NCBI GenBank assembly: GCA_015063285.1
Contig: SUST01000007.1
Coordinates: 12,006-76,005, forward strand
DNA length: 64,000 bases
Direction: 5' to 3'
DNA from: Thermoplasmata archaeon
Lineage (GTDB): Archaea > Thermoplasmatota > Thermoplasmata > Methanomassiliicoccales > Methanomethylophilaceae
Below are positions 24,562 to 33,278 of the stretch, one piece after another. The translations under genes and the position numbers were made by a program. Every line of letters begins with the position of its first letter. The first letter of the stretch is position 1. The notes under the pieces are model-generated. The model did not search any database and was not told the origin of the DNA. It saw only the letters and a program-made list of their open reading frames with translations.

Positions 24562-27036
24562 TCACTCCTGGTCTGACTGCGGGCCTATCATTTCCACCGG
24601 TCCGTCGGACCAAACCGCACGCAGTTCCATAGAGTGTGTTATCTTCTCAGGAGGACTTGGATTCCATCCGATGATCCTCATCCCATGGGAACCTTCGGGA
24701 GATTCCGCCTCGATCTCAGGAATCACGATCTCCTGCTTCCTACGCATCCTGATCGATATCGACGAATCGGATTCGCGCTTCCAGCCCTCCGGGACGGAAA
24801 CGATCCTGCCGCCCTCGTTGGTCAACGTCAGCTTGAATCTCTTCCATAGGAAGAACCAAATCAGGAACAGAATCAGAACTATGACCGCGATAATCAGGAT
24901 CCAGCACCAGACACAGCAATCGTCTGCAGGAGTCTTTCCCTCATCGTAGCTCACGGCGTAATGACTGAAGTGCATCACACCGAAAACAACGCCTTCTCCT
25001 TCGACGTATTCGAACTGCACCGATACCCTGGGCTCTACATCGAGATACCATACAGACAGCCTGTCTGGGGTCCAGCCTTCCTTCATCTGATAGTCTATCG
25101 TGACGGTGACCGCCGTGGGGAAGGTCATCGCGACCTTGACACCGTTCTTCAGAATGTATATGTCATAAACTTTGACGTTGTCGAGACCGCTTACATCGAT
25201 GTCCGTACTCTCGGATTCCTTCACCTCTACCGGTAGGATTACGAACTCTAGATCGTCATCGCATCCGATGGCATCCAATACCTCCCAAGGGAAGTACAGC
25301 GTGACATCCCCTTCTATGATGGTCAGCGATCCGTTGCCGTCAACGATAGCGGCAAGCAGTTCGGACGGTACCGACACAGGCGAGTCTGTAGGGATGACGA
25401 CATGCGGATCCCTTCCAGTCTGCAGCAACGCATCGATGAACGGCAGGACCACATCCAATTGGTCCTCGGTCACCATGTGTGAAGTTCCTGGAACGATGGT
25501 CACGGGGTTGGACGGGATCATCTCTCCCGCATCGTCCAAATCATAAACGAGGATTACCGAGCCTCCGTCCGAGGTGTATATCGTCTCAATCACCTCTTTC
25601 TCGGATGACGACGCGACATGTATAGAGACGGAACCAAGCTTGTTACCGTGACTGTCGTATGCGGTGATCACCGCATTCCCCGTCCCCACGGCGGTGACGA
25701 TGCCGTCCTCGACGATGGCAACTGTCTCGTCCGAGGACGTCCAGACTATACCTGGTGCGGCCTCCGGCGGATCCACCGTATACGGTATCGTCACCGAGGA
25801 CCCTTCAGGTATGGAGATCACGTCTACATCCATGCTGAAATCCTTCACATCAGGTATCGCAGTTTCCTTCCACACCGCGAACAAGGTCTTGGAGGGGAAG
25901 GATGATGTCAATGTTATCTTTGAACCGGGTTGATATACAGGTAAAGATCCTGTATCACCCCATCCCTGGAAATCGTATCCCGCACGGGTCGGGATCCCTG
26001 ATGGTATCGTGAATGTATACGATGATGATGAGGATGTCTTTGTAATGGTGTCGGGAACTCCTTCGCCCCCGTTCGCATCGAATTTGAGTGTGTAAGTGTA
26101 ATAGGACGGCTCGGGTCCCGGCCCGGGGTTCGTTTCCCAGACGGCATATATCGTTTTTGAGGGCGATGATGCTTGCAGCGTGATGCTGCCTCCGGGCAAG
26201 TGTGCCACGGCACCTGTCGCTGTATCGGACCATCCTTTGAAAATATATCCCGAGCGCACAGGTTTGCTCCCAGAAATCGTGAACATATGTGAGCTCTCCG
26301 TCCCGGTGTACGTCTGTGTATCGGGTTCGCCGGTACCACCATTGGCATCGTACGCAAGGGTGTACGTCACCGAAGAGGACGACCATCTGACCTCGACCTC
26401 GGTATCGACAATGATCGTTTTCGACGATATCTTCGAACCTTCGGAGTACCATCCGTCCAAGACCTTTCCTTCGGGAGGCTCCGCTGTGAATGTATATAGA
26501 ACAGTATCATCGAATGTCACGTAAAGGATATCGTCATCTGCCGTGAGGACACTTCCTGAGGGTATGTAGAATATACCCGTTCCGGGACTTATCGAGCCTT
26601 CCGAAGGTTCATCCACCGTAAAGGAGACGATACCTACGGCCAGTTTGGATTGCACGATGAGTTCCATCGAGGTGTTCAAGACCTTGACCAGGTATATCCC
26701 GTCCGAGAGTGTCGTGCCTGCGATGTCCAGATATGACAGCGACTCGTCGAGACTGATGACGGAAGATTGACCGATCAATGAGTCCTCGTCCGTGTACAAT
26801 TGGATGAACACGGAGCGATGCATCTCGGATTGTTCCGGTTCTCCGGAATATGACGTCTGCAGCGAGATGATATCGTCGTCGTAATACTGCAGGGTCAGTG
26901 TGTAATCGCCGGAAGGGCTCTCCGAATCATATCCTATGCCTATCATTTGTGATGCAGAGGCCTGTCCTAACGGTGCGCAGCATACGATAAGCACATAGGC
27001 CAGCAGCAAGGTACAGAGGGTTGATCTCATCATCAT
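24562..27036 (-). CDS. Anchored surface protein: InlB repeats, Big2 domain, late membrane helix
   Basis: 824 residues. Signal peptide (TLCTLLLAYVLIVC), a beta-rich N-domain, two clear Listeria-Bacteroides repeats (YDANGGTGEPDTQTYTG and FDANGGEGVPDTI), and a Big2-like Ig domain (PEGSSVTIPYTVDPPE ... VTAVGTGNAVITAYD). A large uncharacterised domain follows, then a Cys/Trp-rich membrane helix near residues 705-728. The ~95 residues after the helix again resemble a Flg_new fragment (LRAVWSDG), unexpected on the inner side. It is likely cell-surface or virion-surface exposed, and forms one leftward operon with the DGR. Confidence 0.75.
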   Translation of the reverse strand: MMMRSTLCTLLLAYVLIVCCAPLGQASASQMIGIGYDSESPSGDYTLTLQYYDDDIISLQTSYSGEPEQSEMHRSVFIQLYTDEDSLIGQSSVISLDESLSYLDIAGTTLSDGIYLVKVLNTSMELIVQSKLAVGIVSFTVDEPSEGSISPGTGIFYIPSGSVLTADDDILYVTFDDTVLYTFTAEPPEGKVLDGWYSEGSKISSKTIIVDTEVEVRWSSSSVTYTLAYDANGGTGEPDTQTYTGTESSHMFTISGSKPVRSGYIFKGWSDTATGAVAHLPGGSITLQASSPSKTIYAVWETNPGPGPEPSYYTYTLKFDANGGEGVPDTITKTSSSSSYTFTIPSGIPTRAGYDFQGWGDTGSLPVYQPGSKITLTSSFPSKTLFAVWKETAIPDVKDFSMDVDVISIPEGSSVTIPYTVDPPEAAPGIVWTSSDETVAIVEDGIVTAVGTGNAVITAYDSHGNKLGSVSIHVASSSEKEVIETIYTSDGGSVILVYDLDDAGEMIPSNPVTIVPGTSHMVTEDQLDVVLPFIDALLQTGRDPHVVIPTDSPVSVPSELLAAIVDGNGSLTIIEGDVTLYFPWEVLDAIGCDDDLEFVILPVEVKESESTDIDVSGLDNVKVYDIYILKNGVKVAMTFPTAVTVTIDYQMKEGWTPDRLSVWYLDVEPRVSVQFEYVEGEGVVFGVMHFSHYAVSYDEGKTPADDCCVWCWILIIAVIVLILFLIWFFLWKRFKLTLTNEGGRIVSVPEGWKRESDSSISIRMRRKQEIVIPEIEAESPEGSHGMRIIGWNPSPPEKITHSMELRAVWSDGPVEMIGPQSDQE

Positions 27037-27067
27037 ATCACGTCAAGGAAGACAGCGGTCCTGTGTC

Positions 27068-27958
27068 TCAGTGCCTTCTCCTGAAGATCAGAACGATCGC
27101 CAAGATGACTACGATCAGCACTGCGATTATGACTGCGATCAGTGTCATCGGTAACGGATCGGACCATTCTGCCGTGAAAGCAACATCCCTCGTGACCTTG
27201 TACTCATCTCCGGAGCCGAATGATTCATCTCCCAGCTTCCAACCGGAGAACTCCTTGCCGTCGGGTGCGGTGAAGGTACAATCCGGGAGCTTCACTGTGT
27301 CCCCATAGAATGCCTTGACCGATTGCATGGTCCCGGAACCCTCTCCAGGGAGGAAGTTCAGCGTGTACTCTGACGCCTGCCATAGGGCCGTGACGGTCAT
27401 GTTGTCCCATACGGTAAGCTCGTCGCCAGGGCTGAAAGTATGCTCCGGATCCGAACTCGCGGACCATCCGATGAAGTATTTCCCTGCTGGAGCCGTATAT
27501 GTGCATCTGGGCACGATCAGGGTCCCGCCGGGTTCCACGCCCATAGGGGACATGAATCCGGTACCGTCCCCGGCGGAGAAGGTCACGGTGAGGCACGACC
27601 CCACGGTCAGCTCGCACTCCGCAATCTTTTCCTTTGTCTCCGCCAGCGTCACCATGACTAGATATGTCTCGGACACCAGAGGGGAAACGGTTATGTTGAA
27701 GTTCTCCGAAGGCGGAAAATGCTCGACATCCTGATGGTCGCTGACTGACATCAGATATACGGAGATGTCTTTGGAGGGCACCTTGGTCAGATGGACATAC
27801 AGGATGCCCATACCGGCCTCGATGCCCTCCGAGGAATAGATCACATCGATCCCATCCCCGTGTCCCTCGCCCCCGACAGCCCCGTCAGAGACGGGCGCGG
27901 CCAAAGGCACCGCCAGAAGCGTTGCCAGGAGCAGGAGCGGTATGATCTTTCCTCTCAC
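27068..27958 (-). CDS. Anchored surface protein with InlB-type repeats
   Basis: 296 residues. Signal peptide (IIPLLLLATLLAVPLAAP), an N-terminal beta domain related in layout to the neighbouring 824-residue protein, two Listeria-Bacteroides repeats (FSAGDGTGFMSPMGV ... VTALWQAS and FLPGEGSGTMQSVKA ... FTAEWSDP), a C-terminal membrane helix and the basic end FRRRH. Type I anchored topology. It lies between two other secreted proteins of the DGR operon. Confidence 0.75.
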   Translation of the reverse strand: MRGKIIPLLLLATLLAVPLAAPVSDGAVGGEGHGDGIDVIYSSEGIEAGMGILYVHLTKVPSKDISVYLMSVSDHQDVEHFPPSENFNITVSPLVSETYLVMVTLAETKEKIAECELTVGSCLTVTFSAGDGTGFMSPMGVEPGGTLIVPRCTYTAPAGKYFIGWSASSDPEHTFSPGDELTVWDNMTVTALWQASEYTLNFLPGEGSGTMQSVKAFYGDTVKLPDCTFTAPDGKEFSGWKLGDESFGSGDEYKVTRDVAFTAEWSDPLPMTLIAVIIAVLIVVILAIVLIFRRRH

Positions 27959-27967
27959 CCTATCACC

Positions 27968-29536
27968 TCAGGCGATGAGTCCCCAGGGGGTCTCGATAAC
28001 TGTACCGTCTGCCGTGGAGAATCCGTTGGAATCCCAAATACCCTGTGCGGCGTAGATGTAGTAGTTGTCAGGCATGACGAGCATCAGGTCGAACATCTGG
28101 TTCGCCGCAGTCAGAGTCATGATACCTTTGGTGTAGCTGGTGTTGTATGTATCGAGCTTGTTGTTGTCGAGAGCACCATCCACATATGCGTTGTAGTTGG
28201 TCGCCTTGGCAAATGTGTTGTATGTCGATATGGACCCGTATGTGCGAACACTGTCATTAGCATTGATCAGATAGTATGTACCGTCGATCTTGATCTGCGA
28301 TGAAGCGGTGGTCTTGTAGTCGAACAGGTCCAGGGACAGCGAAGCCTTTCCATAGGTATTGTTCTTCACATAGTCGAGGGCGAAATCGTATCCGGAGGAA
28401 TCGATCGTCGTGGATACAGCTGCGGTCACCACGAGCCAGGTGTCCTGCCTCAGACCGGAAATCTTGTATATACCGTTGGCAAGGGTGGTCAGCGTGTATT
28501 CCGTTCCATTGGTCAGAGGGCTGGACTTCGCTGTTGCATTGGCTTCTGTAGCATATGCTACGATTGTGTAAGTGTATGCATTGTTGGAATCGTCAGAGAA
28601 CTGCTGTATCCTGAGCACTCCGAAGGAATCACAAGATATAGTGTCGGTAACTGATGCGGAAGCAACCTGCGTTGCCTGCAGAGTTCCATTAAGAGCAAGG
28701 TATGCGTTGGATGCAGTATATGATGCAGACGCTGCACCTTGGCTTTGGATCAGCACATCGTAGGAGGCGATGTCATAGACTGCCCACAAGACTATTCCAT
28801 CGGCCTGTGTAAATCCGCTGGCATCGTCGAGAGCATAGATGATCTCCTCAATAGTGTATGTGTTGACAGGGTCGAGGATAACATCGCTGCTGCTGGGCTC
28901 TGCCCATCCGGCAAGAGTATAGAGGTATTTGTTGTCATCAACAAGATTGGTTGCGTCGATGCTGGATCTGAGATCCTGAGCGGTGTTTCTGTCCGATAGG
29001 GTCTGAGCAGCGATAGAAGCTCCCTCAATAGATGTTGTAGCCCCCCTGAGGTTGACGGCGGTGGCGAAATCGCCTGTCTGTCCTGACTTGAGGGTCAGGG
29101 CAAGTGCCGAAGTGGAGCACACCATGGTGGCCTGTGCCAACTGGGTAACACCAGTGACCTCGAGCAAGGTGATCGTAAGGTTGGCCCCATTGGTGACGAG
29201 AGCGGTACCGCCCATGTCAGTACCGGAGACGTCCAGATAGATCTTGCCGTTGACGGCAGCAACCTCGTTGACGATTGCGGGTGTGGTACTCGATGCTGGA
29301 GCCAACTTGACCTGATAGAGATTGTACTGAGCTACGGTCGTCATATCGTTGAGGTCCAACATCAGGACCTTATCCTCGTAGAGAACGGCTCTCATTCCTT
29401 TGGTCGTGTCTTTGATGTATGCGACGGGCTGATAATCTCCTGTTGCAGCGTCCGACTGGTCGGACGGCATGAGGAACGCCAGCCCCGCGAAGGCCATGGC
29501 CAGTACGGCCATGACCACTATTGCTTTTGTCTTCAT
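27968..29536 (-). CDS. Secreted protein sharing a C-terminal motif with the DGR target
   Basis: 522 residues with a signal peptide (VVMAVLAMAFAGLAFLMP). The body is Ala/Thr/Asn-rich and beta-predicted, with no InlB repeats and no C-terminal anchor. A segment near the end, GTYYLINANDSVRTYGSIS, parallels GVYYTTAGDGIRTYGSIG of the upstream DGR target protein, so the two share a terminal domain. It is likely a partner or scaffold at the same surface. The ribosome site AGAGAGG lies before the ATG. Confidence 0.7.
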   Translation of the reverse strand: MKTKAIVVMAVLAMAFAGLAFLMPSDQSDAATGDYQPVAYIKDTTKGMRAVLYEDKVLMLDLNDMTTVAQYNLYQVKLAPASSTTPAIVNEVAAVNGKIYLDVSGTDMGGTALVTNGANLTITLLEVTGVTQLAQATMVCSTSALALTLKSGQTGDFATAVNLRGATTSIEGASIAAQTLSDRNTAQDLRSSIDATNLVDDNKYLYTLAGWAEPSSSDVILDPVNTYTIEEIIYALDDASGFTQADGIVLWAVYDIASYDVLIQSQGAASASYTASNAYLALNGTLQATQVASASVTDTISCDSFGVLRIQQFSDDSNNAYTYTIVAYATEANATAKSSPLTNGTEYTLTTLANGIYKISGLRQDTWLVVTAAVSTTIDSSGYDFALDYVKNNTYGKASLSLDLFDYKTTASSQIKIDGTYYLINANDSVRTYGSISTYNTFAKATNYNAYVDGALDNNKLDTYNTSYTKGIMTLTAANQMFDLMLVMPDNYYIYAAQGIWDSNGFSTADGTVIETPWGLIA

Positions 29537-29613
29537 ATTCTAACCTCTCTTTCTTTCTGTTCAATATGTTTGGGAAATGGCCCGAAGGCCGTTTGTCTCA
29601 TTGCTGGTGAACG

Positions 29614-32235
29614 TCATAACGCGGGAAGTCCGTTCAGCCTGTCGCAGGTCACGGTGTTCTCTCCATTCAGGGTGTACGTGTATGTGGCGTACACGCAGTA
29701 GATCGACTTTGTGGAGATGTTCGGATTCCAGCTGACCTTGGCGGTACCTGCGGTAACCGACTGGGTAAGCGACAGCGTACCGATGGAACCGTACGTACGG
29801 ATGCCGTCACCTGCCGTGGTATAGTACACACCCTGGAGGGCGAGGGTCCCGGACAGAAGACCACTGGAGTTAGCAGCTTCCAGAACCACGAGGGCACCTG
29901 AGTTCCCGTTTGTCAGGGCTGCGATCCTGAAGCTACCTATTCCAGCGTCGGCCGATTCTTCGAATTTGGCGTACAGCGTTATGGCTAAGGTGGATCCCGT
30001 GGGTGTGTAGTACGAGTTGGCGGGACCTACGTAGGATGTGGTCTCGGCATCTGAATACCATCCTTGGAATTCCATGCCAGAGACTGGCATCACATCAGGC
30101 AGCATGACGCTGTAACCCTTGTCCACGGCCACTGATGTGCTCCGCGAGGCCGATTCGTAGAATATCACCGAATACTGGCTTCCGCCCACGATGAAATATG
30201 CCGTAATGCTGGTGACAGAACTCAGGGATCCGGTGGACATCTCGTATGATAATTGGTCCTTGAAGACGTCGTAGCTGAACCCTGATTCCGGTATGGCGAC
30301 TATGCATGTGTATGCCGTTGACCCCAGGATCGTATCCGATATCGTCATGGCCCGTCCCACGACAGTGTATGTGGCCGATGTGGTCACATAGATAGGCGTC
30401 GAGGTATACGCTCCCGAGATGGATACGGAACCTTTGCTAGCATTTTCCGATGCCACTGCGATGGAATATACCGATTCGAATGCAGGGGTTATCGTCACAT
30501 CCCCGGAGGGCATGGAGAAGGTGCTGGTGGTTAGGGTCTTGGTAAGGAATGTCAATGATTCGGACGATGTACCATAGACGCCGGTGAGGGAGCTGAGCCT
30601 GTAGCTGGTGCTGGTCGGGGTCGCGGTTATCGTGATCGTTTGACCAGCGACGGACTCGGAACTGCTCGATGAAGCGCTCCCGCCTTCGGCGGAATTCACC
30701 GTTACGGTGTACTCGGGGACGGCCGCATCGGCCGTCATTACATAGGCCAGGCGGGCACCACGACGGTCGGGCGAAGAGCTCACAGCGTAGGAGTACCAGG
30801 CGGACAGCCCGCCCCTGGAGCTGTCGGCGTAGGAGCCACCGACGATGAGGCAACCTACCTGTGCATCCGAAGTCCAAGCATCGTCATTCACCCCCGAACC
30901 GTCCGAAGCGGGTGTGACGCTCGTACCACTACTGGCAGAAGGCATGCCCCAGACTTCCGGATCTGTATACAGTCCTGTGATCTTCGTTTGCGAATAACTT
31001 CCAGTCTTGCCGATTACGGTCTTTCCCGTCGTTGTCTGAGCAGACGTAGAGAGAGCGGTCGGGGACAGATAGTTGTTGGTGTACACTTCATTGTTAGTAT
31101 TTACCACAACATCATCGACATTCTCCCACAGCGAACCCCACGCATTCTCGAGAAGAAGTGATACCGAATCTGTTGTCGCTGACGTCGATGTGGTGACCAG
31201 CCATTGTTGTTTGGAATCATTCAGTGCCGTTCCGGTGGCATTGGGCGCTGATCCGGAGGACTTACCGGCTCCTATCGCGTATTGAGAATCCATTTGATCC
31301 ATTATCGTTATGGACATAAGCTTGTACAGCGTCCATCCATAGTAGTTCCATAGACCGTATATCCCGACCTTGTAGGAAGATGTGGGGTCTTGAACCACGC
31401 TCGAGTTGTTCCCCTGTGCGGCAGTCCTGAAGGCCGCGATGGTGGTGTTGTTCGTCGGGGTCTTGCCGGTCTGCGAGAGCAGGGATGTCGATGTATCCTT
31501 GTACGCCTCGTAGTATCCCAATGCGATATATGGGTATGTGGTGGTGTTCCCTTCCGAGTTGTCCCAGTCCTTGCCACCGGAAGATGCGAACATATGCGCG
31601 TATGCCACCATCTCCGAGGATGTCACAGAAGATATGTATTCACCGTCCGTGAATGCGTGACCGCTCTTGGAGGAATCGAAGAAGTCAGGATTGTTGCTCA
31701 TGAACGTATAGTTGTATGTCGTCGTTCCGTTGCTTGCGGTTATGGAATACCAATACACCGTAGGAATGACCAGCATGATATTGTAAATGCTCGATGTGTA
31801 GGTCGTACCGCCTATGGTCTTCTGGAGATCGTATGGATCCAGCACGTAGGCGATCTTCCCGATATCATTGGATATCCTCCTCTCTTTGGCATCATCTGTC
31901 GTGTTACTGGTGGTGTTTATCGCTGCATAGAAACAATTGAATGGGCCCAAACCGTCTGTGAAGGTCCAGAATGAATTGACGCCGGGCCTATCACCGGAGT
32001 AAACCTTCGACTCATATACCGAACCCGTCCACACCTCAACATCCGCTACAGTCATACCTGTGGAGGATACCTTCAGGACATAGCCGTAATCGCTTCCTGC
32101 AGGAACCGTGTGCATGGCCTCTGTCGCATCCGATTCCGATACCGGTATGATCGCTACAGAGGAGGCCATCATCAGCACGACCGCAAAGGTCGCGAAGAGG
32201 ACTGTTCTCTTCTTTTCATCTCTTCTCATTCTCAT
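29614..32235 (-). CDS. DGR target protein: secreted, C-type-lectin-like variable domain, internal VR
   Basis: 873 residues. The ATG at 32235 overlaps the RT stop (ATGA). Signal peptide (TVLFATFAVVLMMASSVAI). Residues ~130-500 are a Ser/Thr/Asn/Tyr-rich domain with LLLENAWGSLWENVDD, recalling the C-type-lectin/formylglycine-enzyme fold of known DGR targets. It ends in the variable repeat (residues 461-498, GCLIVGG...RRGARLAY). After VR come InlB-like modules (FQGWYSDAET, LYAKFEES) and a terminal domain shared with the next protein. No membrane anchor is seen. VR sits mid-protein, whereas most DGR targets carry it at the C-terminus. Likely role: a hypervariable ligand-binding surface protein. 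Confidence 0.88.
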   Translation of the reverse strand: MRMRRDEKKRTVLFATFAVVLMMASSVAIIPVSESDATEAMHTVPAGSDYGYVLKVSSTGMTVADVEVWTGSVYESKVYSGDRPGVNSFWTFTDGLGPFNCFYAAINTTSNTTDDAKERRISNDIGKIAYVLDPYDLQKTIGGTTYTSSIYNIMLVIPTVYWYSITASNGTTTYNYTFMSNNPDFFDSSKSGHAFTDGEYISSVTSSEMVAYAHMFASSGGKDWDNSEGNTTTYPYIALGYYEAYKDTSTSLLSQTGKTPTNNTTIAAFRTAAQGNNSSVVQDPTSSYKVGIYGLWNYYGWTLYKLMSITIMDQMDSQYAIGAGKSSGSAPNATGTALNDSKQQWLVTTSTSATTDSVSLLLENAWGSLWENVDDVVVNTNNEVYTNNYLSPTALSTSAQTTTGKTVIGKTGSYSQTKITGLYTDPEVWGMPSASSGTSVTPASDGSGVNDDAWTSDAQVGCLIVGGSYADSSRGGLSAWYSYAVSSSPDRRGARLAYVMTADAAVPEYTVTVNSAEGGSASSSSSESVAGQTITITATPTSTSYRLSSLTGVYGTSSESLTFLTKTLTTSTFSMPSGDVTITPAFESVYSIAVASENASKGSVSISGAYTSTPIYVTTSATYTVVGRAMTISDTILGSTAYTCIVAIPESGFSYDVFKDQLSYEMSTGSLSSVTSITAYFIVGGSQYSVIFYESASRSTSVAVDKGYSVMLPDVMPVSGMEFQGWYSDAETTSYVGPANSYYTPTGSTLAITLYAKFEESADAGIGSFRIAALTNGNSGALVVLEAANSSGLLSGTLALQGVYYTTAGDGIRTYGSIGTLSLTQSVTAGTAKVSWNPNISTKSIYCVYATYTYTLNGENTVTCDRLNGLPAL
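30742..30855 (-). repeat. DGR variable repeat (VR)
   Basis: 114 bases aligned to TR at 33443-33559. On the coding strand 16 positions differ and each is A in TR: for example AAC to TCC, GCC, GAC or TAC, AAT to TCT or CGT, AAC to CCC, AGA to AGG, GAC to GGC. One AAC codon is missing in VR. The only other change is the G/C at the third base of the Ala codon next to the final Tyr. The A-free 3' end (CGTGGTGCCCGCCTGGC) is shared and is a fit for the initiation-of-homing site. Confidence 0.93.
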
Positions 32236-33278
32236 TGTGTCACTCCCTTCTTCTCTCTTCTTCTGTCCTCTATGAGGACGGGTACGATTGTAACGGATCT
32301 CAGATGTTTACCATCGCAATGTTTCAATACACCGCTATAAGAATTCAGGACCCCAAGGTCTCTATCATCCAAGCGGTAATCCGGATCCTTCGATTGTCTA
32401 TTGGATATCCTTTTGACGGATCCTTTCATCCTTTTCTTAGTCGGCTTTTTAAGCAGTATGTGATCGGAGAATATCCTGTATCCCAGGAAAGGAATCCCTC
32501 TGGAATCTATAGGGAAAATCTGATAATTCCCTTTGAGTTCAAGACCAATGGCCGATAATTCGTCCTTTATGATCCCTAGTATCCTTCTCAACCATTTCTT
32601 GGTATAACCAAGGATGCATCTGTCATCCATGAAGCTCACAAGATAGTGCACATGATGCCTTTCCTTCAGCTTGTGGTCCATGTCCGACAGATACAAGTTC
32701 GCCAGCATCGGCGAATACCTGTTCCCTATGGGGATCCCCGGATACGAGTATTCGTCAATCAGCTTGAACATAAGGTCTAGGAATCTCCTGTCCTTGAACA
32801 CACGGAGCATCTTCTTCTTGAGAATCTCCTTGTCGATGGATGCGAAGAACTTCTTCACATCAACAATCAGCGCGTATCTTATCTTCGCGTCTTTCTGAAT
32901 ATACGAATGGACTTTCTTCACAGCATCATGGTATCCCATCCCCGGACGGGAGCCATAGGACTGATCGATGAGCTTGTTGTTCAAAGGCTCTTCTGCTACC
33001 AGACAGATGGCCCAATGCAGGATACGGTCTGGATTCAGCGGCAGATCGGCCACGAAACGCTGTTTACCTCTTTCAAGGATGTTGAACATCCTGTATTCCG
33101 ATGACTTGTAAGTACCGTCGATCAAAGAGTCCCTGAGTTTCTTCAGATTGTTCTCGGAATCCTCTAAGAATTCCTGGACCTCCGTTCTGTTCTTTCTCGT
33201 CGAACAGGCTTTCTTAGCCGCTTCGCGGAGATTGTCCATCGAGACGATCCTGTCAAAAAGATCCCCGATACGAATCAA
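32232..33278 (-). CDS. DGR reverse transcriptase
   Basis: 348 residues from a TTG at 33278 (overlapping the preceding ORF stop); MDNLREAAKK 13 residues later is an alternative start. RT motifs in order: palm strand ALIVDVKKFFASID, GIPIGNRYSPMLANLYL in place of the QG motif, catalytic FMDD at 216-219 in LVSFMDDRCILGY, then GIPFLGYRIF. No maturase, endonuclease or retron msr/msd features are seen. It copies the adjacent TR with adenine-specific errors into VR of the downstream gene. No Avd-like accessory gene is evident nearby. Confidence 0.92.
   Translation of the reverse strand: MIRIGDLFDRIVSMDNLREAAKKACSTRKNRTEVQEFLEDSENNLKKLRDSLIDGTYKSSEYRMFNILERGKQRFVADLPLNPDRILHWAICLVAEEPLNNKLIDQSYGSRPGMGYHDAVKKVHSYIQKDAKIRYALIVDVKKFFASIDKEILKKKMLRVFKDRRFLDLMFKLIDEYSYPGIPIGNRYSPMLANLYLSDMDHKLKERHHVHYLVSFMDDRCILGYTKKWLRRILGIIKDELSAIGLELKGNYQIFPIDSRGIPFLGYRIFSDHILLKKPTKKRMKGSVKRISNRQSKDPDYRLDDRDLGVLNSYSGVLKHCDGKHLRSVTIVPVLIEDRRREKKGVTQ

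Noticed and set aside
32232-33278. RT as a group II intron or retron
   Set aside because: No intron RNA domains, maturase or endonuclease region, and no msr/msd-like hairpin. The A-specific TR/VR pair identifies a DGR.
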